64,000 bases of DNA from Massariosphaeria phaeospora (Eukaryota; Ascomycota; Dothideomycetes; Pleosporales), in the NCBI GenBank assembly GCA_011032825.1, contig JAADJZ010000015.1, forward strand, positions 558,001-622,000, written 5' to 3'. A model generated the notes under the pieces. It saw only the letters and a program-made list of their open reading frames with translations, was not told the origin of the DNA and searched no databases. The position numbers and the translations under genes were made by a program. Shown in pieces: positions 45,904 to 56,481 of this stretch. Every line of letters starts with the position of its first letter. Position 1 is the first letter of the stretch.

Positions 45904-46057
45904 ATGGAACCTGCAATGTATAGTCATCTCAAACATTGTGTGTATTTGTTGTACATGTATCAACACATTTTTGATCGAAGTATTCAACATCTCGTACAAG
46001 TGGACCTAGCTGGCCCACTCCATCCCCTCCATTTCGACAAATAATCATACACCCCAA

Positions 46058-47102
46058 TCACAGCTTCGGCCCCTTCCTCCCCTTCATTTCTATCCTCCCC
46101 ACCTCCTCTCTCAACACCCTCCTCATCTCCGCCGCCATCTTCGCTCCCATCTCATCGTCTAGCTCATCTCGCTGTCCGCGGCCGAACATGGTCCAGCTCT
46201 TGTTCTTGATCTCGGGCATCGTTTCCGGGCGCGGGATGATGTGGAAGTGGACGTGGGGAACTACTTGGGCGGCGCGTGCTCCTGATAATCTCGCGTAAGT
46301 GGCGGCATGAAAAAGGAGATCTGGGATAAAGGAAAGGAGTTATGGTAGACGGAAAGGGGATGAGAGGTTGAGAGTTTAAGGGCATTGGATATGCCAGAGA
46401 GGCATTTGGCGGATGAATAGAAGGACAGAGGTGGTCTTGCTTCTACCACTACCCCCGAGAGTATGTCTTCAACATGTAGACGAAAGCGAGACTCGAAAGA
46501 AACGTAGACAGGACCATCGACCTTCTCTCCGGTTCAAATAACAGAATCACGACAAGTACCAAACGCCCCTAAAAAACACCAGAGCAACAAAGGAAAAAAA
46601 CAGTACAACAGATAACTCACTCACCATTATTCTGCACAATATTATAATCCGTCGTCCCCGCCACCCTTTTCACCACCCTCGCCAGAACCGGCAACCAAAA
46701 CCCTACAACACAAACACAAACACATTAGCTCTCACAACCCCATTTCCCCAAATTCAAATTCAACATACCAACACTCCTCGCCTCGGCCGCGCCTAAATCC
46801 TCCACCTTCCCCCGATGCGCCCGCGTACAGACTAATAAATGCCCGCCCGTCATAGGCAAGATGTCCAAGAACGCGAGCACGTCTGCGCTCGCAAGCACGA
46901 CGAAAGAGCTAGGACTCGTTTTCTCGGGGTGGGAGGCTGCGTCTGAGGGGATGGAAGAGGTGAGGTCTTCAGAGTGGGAGTTCCATTGAGACCATAGCTT
47001 TGGTGGTGATGATGATGATGATGATGGAGATGGCGGTGGGTATGCAGAGGCTATGGTGCAGAAAGGGCAGGTGGAGGGGTAGTGCAGGTCGAGTTCATCC
47101 AT
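46058..47102 (-). CDS. HIT-family nucleotide hydrolase
   Basis: Three exons: 47102-46769, 46702-46625 and 46281-46058; 211 residues from MDELDLHYPSTCPFC. Exon 1 has a CPFC metal-site pair, then a Ser/Pro loop and the HIT strand (DVLAFLDILPMTGGHLLV). Exon 2 gives FWLPVLARVVKRVAGTTDYNIV and ends in QNNG. Exon 3 gives ARAAQVVPHVHFHIIPRPE, with the histidine triad H-V-H-F-H. The enzyme would hydrolyse nucleotide phosphoramidates or dinucleoside polyphosphates (Hint/Aph1 type). The second intron, 343 nt, is far longer than others in this window. The C-terminus is Lys/Arg-rich. Confidence 0.87.
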
Positions 47103-47960
47103 TTGGCATATAGATGGAATGGTGGTGGAGCAGGAAAGATTTCTGGGCACGGATGGGACGTGAGGGAGTTGTTGATGATAAAGTGCCGGAAAGGGTTAGA
47201 TGGATCTTGAAAAGCGCGGACCGAGGCCCACGATATATGTAGATGCGCGACGATCGATGCGATTGTTTACACGCCTGACCGCCATCGCGTCATGCACTAC
47301 ACGAAACGGAACAGAAGAAATACGAAAGCACTCAGTAGAACCCCTTGTATTGTCGATGTGCTGAAAAAGATGTCGTCGTCATCATGAGCCGCACAGATGA
47401 TCAAATGATATCGGACAAGAAAGGAGACCAAGACCTGCACTTTTCAAAAAAAAGGAGACTTTGATGGCTCATCCGCGACACTGGTAGCGCTGACATGCGA
47501 CACCCGCACTACACATACACACACCATCCACCTGCCCGATATCCATAACACGTATTGCCTCCATACACAATCAATAGGCCTCGTAGCTACCACCGCGGTA
47601 TACTGTCCATAGTGTTATGAGCGAGTATCCAGAGCCGTCTCGGAAATGAAAATAAAGGAAGAAGATGAAGCACCTAGCCCGCTCACGAAGAGATAAGACG
47701 CCAACCACTCCTTCCTGAATGAGATCTCAAAAGTGCAAGAAACGTCAGAGCCTTCTGTAACCAATCGCATCCCGTTTTATAACGCCGTCCCGAGGTGTAG
47801 GCCCAATATGCAAACATGAATGGTAATGGGATGCATTGGAACGCTGCATATCGCTATCGCAAGAGCCTGGGCATGTATTTCCCAGATTGCAGAAGGTTAT
47901 CGCCGCGGAGATCGAATTCGGGGCACACGAAGCCTAACGCATATGAAAAGTCTTAGCGGC
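47103..47960. other. Intergenic between HIT gene and cyclin
   Basis: About 860 bp: the HIT promoter and the 3' flank of the cyclin gene. It has a short A-run (47445-47452) and CACACA/ACATAC words. A plus-strand frame at 47820-48134 runs over the last exons of the cyclin gene and is taken as a shadow. No RNA gene was seen. Confidence 0.45.
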
Positions 47961-49635
47961 CTATTCCGAGGAATTCAAGCTCTCTTGCAAGACATTACCA
48001 TAGTTAGCAACGTATTCCTTGGCCCACTTCCGGAGAACAATCGAAGCTGGATGATGTCAGCAAAAATGATGGAACAACAGGCGGCAGCGGAATCGAATTA
48101 CCTTTCAAGAATTTCTTGCTCGCATACTTCTTAAAGAAGGCTTCATGCATGACGGGACTTGAGAGATAGTCGATCATAAGATTCAGGACAGGCTGGATTT
48201 CCTCTTCAGTGTAGCCAGCATAGTGAGCGATAGTATCATCCTATTAGAGTCAGCAAAGGAGTCAAGAATATAGAACGTGACTTACCCAAGCACCACGGTC
48301 CAACACCAGGCGAGACAAGTACATAGCAGCAGCAGCGACTTGGCTTGGGGGGTGCGCGATGAATCGGTGGTCTAAGCAGCTAATCTCCAAGAGATATTTT
48401 CCAAGCGTGCGTGTCTGAATGTCGTAGTTGTCGGCTTTCGATATACGGCGGAGGAAGTTCATAGGATTGGGGTAGCTCAGGTTATAGTTGAGTGCAGCGA
48501 GGACAAAACGCTCAGCGCTTAGAATTTCCTCCTCAGTAAAACCATCATCAGCAACATGGCGGAAGTTTTGAACGTGCGGTGAGAGCACTTCCTCGTACTT
48601 GGACGCAATGAACATGGCAGTTACGCCCACCAGTTGAAGGCGGTCCAATTGAACGACCTTGCTAGACAGGAAACGGTCGATAATGTTGACGGCAAGAAAC
48701 AGAGTCTCGGGGAGGAGACGGAACCGGGTATGAACCTCGAGCAGCCAGTCGACCAGGATACCGCGCATCTTCCACTCAAGCTCGTTCTGGTTCTCCATGT
48801 AGTCGGGGTTGGCCATGGTGGAGATCTCGACTTCCCGTAGATACTCGAAGATCTCAACAACGTATTCTGACACCATCAACGGATCATCGGCGTCCTCTTC
48901 GTCCAGATTAGGGATGATCTTGTGTTCAACAGGTTCCTCAACGGGATCAACAACGTCGACTGAGGCAACACGTTCAGGCTTGACTGAGACAGGCTTCGTG
49001 GCTGGGATGTTGGCCTTCGCGGGCGCCGGTGCGACATTCTCCGACTCCTCGAGGTCTTCCTCTTTCGCGGGCTTGGTGTTGGTGATGCGCCTCTTCGTCG
49101 CATGACCCGCGATACCGGAACCAGATGCTGGACGCTTCAAATCCGATGAAACGTTTTTCTCCTTCGGCGCGAGCACAGAACGCGTCGTGTTGGCACGTGA
49201 AGGTTTCTGGACCTTTGTGGGATGCGCAGCTTGCGACACCTTTGTGGCCACCGGCTTCTTGCCGTCTTTTCCAAGCTTGGCACCAGCATTTACACCATCA
49301 GCTTTTGTCACATTGCTGACATCGCCGAGGGCATTACGCTTTCGAGCGAGCAACGTTCCGTTTGCCGTAACACCAATGGTAGACTTCTTGGTCAGGAGAG
49401 TCTTCTTGACGGGGTCCGCAGCGATGTCATTCGATCCCAATGCGGCAGATTTGGCGCGCGTCAGACGTGTCGTGCCCGCGTTTTCATCGTTCTCGTTCGT
49501 GATGGCACGCTGCCGGGTGGAACGGGCCTAATTGAGCAGGTTAGAGAGGCGTTGCGCGCGATATGTCGCCCCACCCCGCTGATTATAGACGGGACGGGAG
49601 GACAGTGGTGGGCGACAACGTACGGCAGGAGGCAT
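47961..49635 (-). CDS. G2/mitotic B-type cyclin
   Basis: Four exons: 49635-49624 (4 codons, MPPA), 49527-48286, 48240-48102 and 48046-47961; 492 residues. The tiny first exon is supported by a good GTACGT donor and by continuation ARSTRQRAITNENDENAG. A destruction box RNALGDVSN lies at residues 68-76 (RxxLxxVxN), for APC/C-driven degradation. The N-cyclin box has MRGILVDWLLEVHTRF and NIIDRFLSSKVV; the C-box has YLLEISCLDHRFIAHPPSQVAAAAMYL. It ends in LRKWAKEYVANYG and a short tail. In the family it activates Cdk1 for entry into mitosis (Aspergillus NimE, fission yeast Cdc13). No KEN box was seen. Confidence 0.93.
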
Positions 49636-50619
49636 TGCAAGCAATATTAGGTATGTTAAGCAAGGCTAGAAGTGAATCCAGGCGGCTTCGAGTATGTATT
49701 AGGCGTGGTGTTGTATATGGGTTTTGTTATGATGCACTGTGGAAGGCGTCAGTAGAGCTCGACTGATGCTAACAGAGCGGACGCGAAAAGGACCCGACGC
49801 TGACAGAGTAGAAGCACCCAACACGCTCGCCTGCGTGCAAGAGTCTGCTCAACAGACCCGTGCAAGACGCGGGCGGGAGTGGAGGTAGCGAAACACGGTC
49901 GAATGGGATGTGCAGCGATGGTGACGGAACGTGCCTGATAGAAGCTGGCCCCTCGGAGAAGCAGCGGCTGCGTCGACTGTCGAGACGAGAAGCAGTCGAG
50001 CTTCAACGGACACGAGAAGGGGGGGAGGGCGAGGTGGATGGGGTGCTGCACCAAAGGTGTGTGTTGACCGGAGCAGATGTAGCAGCGGGTTTGTTTTGGT
50101 GCCGGGCCTCGCTCGTTAGTCAGCGCGTTTTGCGCCAACAACGCGCGGGCAACGTGAGAAAGGCTGGCGGGTGTGCACGAACCAATGAAAAGCGCGCAGC
50201 GCCACTTACGGGGAGAACAGGCGGCCGATGCAAGCCAGAAGCCGGGGCGCGAAGACAGACAGACTGCGGGCTCGTCGAGGCGCGCGATGGGGGGGGGGGG
50301 GGGTTGAGCAGCGCGGTGCAGCAGGTGCGGTGGACAGGCTCGAGATGCTGAGGACGTGGACGTGGACGTGTTGGGGAGCGCGGGCGGAAAGGGCGCGTCG
50401 AAGCTGCGCGGTGCTGCTGTGTGTTCGTTGCCAGGCCGCCGCGTCCTGCGCTGCAAGGATGGCTGTTCCGCGGGCCCGCGCTAAGCTGCATCGGGTGCCG
50501 TCTGGTTTTTTGTGAGACTGGGAGACGCACCCACAGCGACATCGAACTCGACCATCGGCCGCCCAGCTGCCACACCAGCGGACCGACGGCCACCCAGCGC
50601 TTCCTCTGTCTCCCCCACG
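49636..50619. promoter_or_regulatory. Divergent promoter region, cyclin B and uL2m
   Basis: About 980 bp, GC-rich, between two divergent genes. A run of 15 G residues lies at about 50289-50303. Overlapping open frames on both strands are numerous here but match nothing; they follow from the high GC. It probably holds two separate promoters, given its length. Confidence 0.5.
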
Positions 50620-51856
50620 ATGCTGCAGCCGCGGATATGCCGTCTGCAGCTGCTCCGCCTGGGCCGCGCCCTCCTGTCTCCGGCCAGAGCCTATGCCACC
50701 GCCGTCGCCCATGTCCCGCCGCCTGCCTACGAGCCCGCAGTCGCCGGCAACGGTAGCGTCCTCCGCACCCACAGCTCGCGCAAGGACGAGTTCATCCCCT
50801 TGCGCACCTACAAGCCGCGCACCCCCGGTCTGCGCCATCTCAAACGCCCCGTCAACGATCATCTGTGGAAGGGCCGGCCGCACCTCCAGCTCACCATCGC
50901 GCGGAAAGGCCAGCATCTGGGCGGGCGGAACAACAGCGGCAGGGTCACGGTGAGACACCGCGGCGGCGGGCACAAGAGGCGGATCCGAATTGTCGACTAC
51001 AAGCGCTACCTGCCCGGCAAGCATGTGGTAGAGCGGATCGAGTACGACCCAAACCGAAGTGCACATCTGGCGCTCGTTACTCGGGCCGCGACTGGGGAGA
51101 AGTCGTACATCGTGGCTGCCGACGGTATGCGCGAGGGCGATGAGATCGAGAGCTACAGAACGGGTATTCCCAAAGACCTCATAGCCAGCATGGGCGGCAT
51201 CATCGATCCCGGTATGCTGGCTGCAAAGACTGCTGCACGCGGCAACTGCCTCCCTATCCACATGGTGCCCTTGGGCTCCCAGGTCTTCAACGTGGGCTCA
51301 AAATCTAAAGGTGGAGGGGTGTTCTGCCGAAGCGCAGGCACATACGCCATGGTTATGAGCAAGGAAGAGGTGAGCAAGACCAACGGCGTCGAGATCGCGA
51401 GCGTCACGGTTCGTCTCCAGAGCGGAGAACTCCGAAAAGTCAGCTCAGACGCGTGCTGCACCATTGGGGTCGCGAGCAATCCCCAGTCGCATTTCACTTC
51501 ACTTGGGAAAGCTGGCCGCTCTCGATGGCTAGGTCGGCGGCCGGAGGTTCGAGGGCTCGCTATGAATGCTGGTTCGTTCTCTGAGTCTCAATTCTTCCCT
51601 AGTCTCGAAAGAGAAGGCTAACGTTTGATAGCTGATCATCCTCATGGAGGTGGTCGTGGTAAGTCGAAAGGTAACGTCCATCCTGTTAGTCCTTGGGGCA
51701 CGCCAGTAAGTCACCACACCCATCTTTGAAGTCTGAGTTACCTACCTGACATGTGTGCAGGCAAAAGGAGGCTACAAGACGAGACACAAAAGAAACAAGC
51801 ACACTTTCCTCGTGCAAGACCGTCCGAGGAACCAGGGCAAGCGCAGACCGAGATAA
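50620..51856 (+). CDS. Mitochondrial large-subunit ribosomal protein uL2m (RML2)
   Basis: Three exons: 50620-51571, 51632-51705 and 51761-51856; 373 residues. The start at 50620 gives a basic presequence ([19 protein letters not shown]). The uL2 core begins with [16 protein letters not shown] and has [19 protein letters not shown] and [12 protein letters not shown], then [19 protein letters not shown]. The exon 2-3 join yields the universally conserved [14 protein letters not shown] segment, whose His is at the peptidyl-transferase centre, and a [16 protein letters not shown] tail. It is a structural and catalytic-site protein of the mitoribosome large subunit. Confidence 0.93.
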
Positions 51857-52993
51857 GCTGGCAACCCTTGGATTTACTAGAACTGTACCATACTGCTCAT
51901 CGACCTTCCAAGATTGTATTAGCACTAAGATACCGACATACCCCTATACAATGTACACACATATGTTGAAATGTCGAGAATTATAGCAAACCCATGTTTG
52001 AAAGGTGGGGTCCCCGATATACCTGGCTCTCGTTAACCGTTCATCTTCTCGCCAGAGAAGTTAGAACCACTGGAACCCCGCCAAGGCTGATCGGCCTTCA
52101 TTATGTACAAGGGCCAGCTGCGTAATGTAGACCGAATTTGGCTAGACCTGGAATCCTTTGGCACGATTCTCCATCTTCGCTGTGTTCTTTCCAAGTTCCA
52201 AAATCACAGAAGATTATTATACTGCGAATACAGAATTGACTCCAAGATATCAAAGCGACATCCTGAACATTGTGATGGTGTCGCAGATTTCATCTTACAT
52301 AGATGCTTGACTAGATGCTTAACCGCGTTTGATATCATCCTGGGACCTGGCGCGCACGCACACCACCGCCCAATCTTCAGCTAACTCCGTGATTTTTCGT
52401 CCAGTCATGTCTAACCAACGCGTGCCACAAGGCAGAGCTTACGTCTCAGGCGCGCTGTATTCGAAGGCAATGTTCAGCTCCACTCTACCACGAGAAAGTT
52501 AGCTAGCCATTACTCACGTGTGCTAATTCTACAGGTGCGCCGTTCGATCATCCACAGTCTAGCGTATGTAACCCACTTACCCTTCCGAGGTCGATGGATG
52601 CCTGATTGTGCTTCGCAATGCTGTCAACCTTCTTTCTTCATACCACTCTGACTATCGATACGTCCACCTTTAACTAAAAAGAAGCTCTAGGCCACGGCTA
52701 TTTTATGAAACAGCTGGCCTGACCTGATCTTTCCACCGAAACTCCCAAGCAAAGCGAACGTGCCAGGCTCGCCAGTGGAACTGAAGCGGTGCGATAAGTC
52801 CGCATTTTCGCACCTAGCTACGAACACATCAACTCGGCCCAGTGATCTGAGCTGCGTCTGCGGGCTTGTCCAGGTAGCATCAGAACCGACTTGAGATTGT
52901 GTCTCTGCTGTCTGAACACTCACCCGAGCGGTGGTTTCGGGCGGCTGAGCAACGTCATATTCCACTCGGAACAGATCCTCACACCCCCTGACC
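51857..52993. other. Intergenic upstream of the Zn2Cys6 gene
   Basis: About 1.1 kb, moderately AT-rich, with only short frames. No convincing gene, tRNA or repeat was found. Parts nearest 52994 are probably its promoter and leader. Confidence 0.4.
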
Positions 52994-55848
52994 ATGCCTT
53001 CAACGGACTCGGAATCGCCTGATGAGAGCTTTTTCAACGACCTATCCCAACAAGCTCCGGACTCGAGGCACTCTAAGCACTCCCCGTCGACAACGGAAAA
53101 CCAAGAAGCGCAGAGGGACGACGGAGCGAATAAGACGAAGAGGATAGCTTGCGTTTTGTGTCGAAAGAGAAAGTTGCGCTGCGACGGTACAAGGCCCACA
53201 TGTGGAACCTGTAAGAGGTTGGCCCATGATTGCACGTACGATGAGGTACGCAAGAAGAGCGGGCCGAAGCGGGGTTACGTGAAGCTGTTAGAGGCTCGAC
53301 TGCGTACGTATCCATACCGTGTGATAAGATGGTGCTGCTGCTAACCTCACAATCGCACAGAACAAGTAGAGACGCTACTTAAAAGCCAAGACCCGAGCGA
53401 CCAGAGTAATACTGCATCTCGCCAGGATACAGCGTCCGCGTACGTCGCGAGTCTACAACAGGCTCTTCCCAACGCAAATGAATATCTGCCTGTTGGCGAC
53501 AAGGCCCCTGGATCATTTCCCGAATCCATATCTCCCGCACCCGATACAAATCAGAATGGGAGTAACAATGGGGCTTCAGCAGAAGGAGAATATCCGTGGG
53601 AAATGATAGGCTTAGGACTGGACGAGCCATTACCGCCGCAAGATGTCATGAACGATCTGTAGGTGGTGGAAACTCAACTTGCCGAGGACCTTATATTGAC
53701 ACATGGCAGTTACCAGATCTACTTTACCAAGGTACACCCTTCGTTACCAATTATACATCGACCGCGGTTCTTGGCTGCCATGAACCTAGCGCCGCATATG
53801 CGCCCGCCTGTTTGTCTGCGGTACATTATGTGGACCTTAGCAGCTTCTGTCACGGACAAGTACGACGGCCTTCAAGAGCACTTCTATCAACGCGCGCGGA
53901 AGTATGCACAAATGGACGAGATGAAAGGTCATGGCGAGTCCACTATCACACTTGGTCATTGTCAATCATGGACACTCACGGCAACCTACGAATTCAAGCA
54001 GATGTATTTCCCCCGGGCTTGGCTTTCTGCGGGACGAGCAACGCGGCTGGCGCAAATGATGCAACTACATCGACTGGACGGGGTCGGGCTGGACGTAAAA
54101 CAGTGTCTTCCACCACCGAGAGACTGGACGGAAAGAGAAGAAAGGAGGCGAACATTTTGGATGGCTTTCTGCGTCGACCGCTATGCTAGTATCGGTACTG
54201 GTTGGCCCATGACCATAGATGAAAAGGATGTGAGTACCCCTACGCGAGTCAAACATTCAATTGAACTAACTTGATCAGGTCTTGACGAACTTGCCAGCCA
54301 GCGAAGAAGCGTTCGACAAGAGTAGAGCCATGGCTACTGGCTCGTTAGACCAAGCGATGACCCCGGGCGGAGTTGCGAATCTTCAACCATTTGGGGGCAT
54401 TGTGCTAACCGCAGCCCTGTTTGGTCGAAATTTACTGCATCTTCATCGCCCTAGTCCTGAGGATCGCGACGAAGACCTCAACGGTGGATTTTGGACACGA
54501 CACCGCAAGATAGAGAACGTTCTGCTCAGCACTTCACTAGGGCTTCCCGACACTTTGCGACTCCCAGCTGGACTGCCTGATCCAAATGTGGTGTTCTTGA
54601 ATATGAGCATTCACACATCAGCTATCTGTCTCCACCAAGCTGCAATTTTCAAGGCTGATAAGCACCACTTACCTGTCAACGTCAGCAACGAAAGTAAAAT
54701 TCGCTGTGTTACTGCAGCAGCAGAAATCGCTTCACTAATGCGAATGATCAGCCACATGGATCTCTCTGTCGTGAGTTATGCGTGCATGAATATCTGCTCA
54801 TACTCTGACCTTCTCATAGATGAATCCCTTTATATCCTTTTGCGTCTACGTTGCTGCGCGTGTATTCGTTCAGTACTTAAAGACTCGACCCAAGGACCAA
54901 CAGATGAACTCGTCCTTGCAATTTTTACTCCAAGCAATGCAAGCGCTCCGCCGAAAGAACCCCCTTACTGAGTCATTCCTAGTTCAACTAGACTTGGACC
55001 TTGAAAGCGCCGGTGTGGTGGGTATACAGCAGAAACAGTTCATACCAGGACAGTCAACTGCAGAGGTAAGCCAGGCTGACTGTCAATCTATTCAAGTGCT
55101 GATCATATACTACCAGAGCACCACCGTACCTGTCAATACTGATACGGTTCGTTGCAGCCCAATGATCGAAATCCGCGAAACACAGAACCCGAGTGCACCG
55201 ATCAACCAGTTCGGCGGTGTTGGAGTCACCCAGCATTCTGCAACGGCCTACGGAAGTAGTACTTCTGGTCCTCCATTTCATGTCGCAAATGGCACACTCA
55301 ATATGGAGAACCAAAACACTTCTTTTATTACCACTCAGACAAACCAACAGCTAGAGATACCCGGCCGGGATAGTAGTAGGTACACTCCTGGTGGACTAAA
55401 CTTGCCACCGAGTGGTTTTGCCGTCAACGAATCGGGCGAGATGGATATTAGTCCCGACGGTCCTGCCGATAACCCGAGTCCAGCGACGTCGAACTCACAG
55501 TCCAGAGGGGGTTCTACATCACATACATCGTATTCTCCTGGGCAGCAACAGGAGCATCTACCATATCGGGCGTCGCCGAAACCCTCGTCGAGTCAAACGC
55601 CTCTTCCACCTAATGCCAATGCGAATATGTTTTCATCAAGCGAGGATATGTTTTCACCAAGTCTGTTTCCGGCGACGGGCGACTTTATGATGGACCACAA
55701 TTGGGAGTTCTCAACCATGAATAATAGCACAGGCATGACTCCACCGATGTCGGACGGAGGCTGGAATCAGATGTTGGAGAGTATCAACTTGGGATGGGAC
55801 TCCTTGGGTCCTCCTCACAGCCAAGTTCAAATTCCACCACGACAATGA
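52994..55848 (+). CDS. Zn2Cys6 fungal transcription factor
   Basis: Six exons: 52994-53303, 53361-53658, 53710-54229, 54279-54770, 54820-55065 and 55117-55848; 865 residues. The first four introns are needed to remove stops or restore frame; the second (51 nt, 53659-53709) turns an apparent stop after VMNDL into LYQIYFTKVHPS. The fifth (55066-55116, 51 nt) is optional, since it is in frame without stops. The DNA-binding cluster is C-x2-C-x6-C-x5-C-x2-C-x6-C (CVLCRKRKLRC near residue 53, then CGTC), followed by a GPKRGYVKLLEARL linker and coiled coil. The middle is the fungal_trans regulatory domain, with RPPVCLRYIMWTLAAS, RLAQMMQLHRLDG and REERRRTFWMAFCVDRYAS. The C-terminus is Ser/Gln/Pro-rich. 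The pathway it regulates is not identified. Confidence 0.87.
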
Positions 55849-56481
55849 ATTCCCATAGAAGAACAGGATTTGGATGATTTTGATGATATATATTTGGTTT
55901 GGAAAGATTCAGGATACCCACGTTCGCTTTTGCAAGGCTTTGGAGGCGGTCTTACAATCGGAATGGCACATTAGCGTTGTGTGCATGCAAGCTCTTTTAG
56001 GAGTCATGGCGGGAGATAGCCAATGGACAAGTCATTGGGCTTTGAGCGTGTGGCCAGGTTGTCATTTGGCGCAGCTACATATGCTTTGGGAGTCACACCG
56101 CTCTTCTGTACAGTAGCACAATCTACGAATTCCGGCACGAATAGCTGAACAGCGTCCACACTAAACACATGCTCAAAGTCCTAAATCGCAGTCCAAGACA
56201 GACGTGATATGATAAATGTCCTTCAGCAGCCGAGGTTGGTGACGCGAGATCTGTGGAACATGCAGGGATAGCGGTCCAGACGTCACCCATGGCAACCCAC
56301 CAGTGTCGACCGACCACGACAACACCGCTATTCACGATCCTCAGTCGAACCGTCTGCGCGTCCTAAACCCAATTATCCTATGTCTACTCATCACCAATAG
56401 CTACTAATCACTATACGGTCGCTCGTGTGCTCAGTCCATCATTGCACGCAGTAAACAAGGCACTAAACACTCACATTCCAC
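55849..56481. other. Intergenic between Zn2Cys6 and LIM genes
   Basis: About 630 bp, 3' flank plus the LIM-gene promoter. No gene or RNA was recognised; short frames on both strands look like chance. Confidence 0.4.

Noticed and set aside
49860..51261. Large minus-strand frames over the uL2m region
   Set aside because: They overlap a clear uL2m gene antisense in GC-rich DNA and match nothing.
53659..53709. Premature stop in the Zn2Cys6 gene
   Set aside because: The stop lies in a 51-nt GT-AG intron; splicing restores the conserved LYQIYF sequence.
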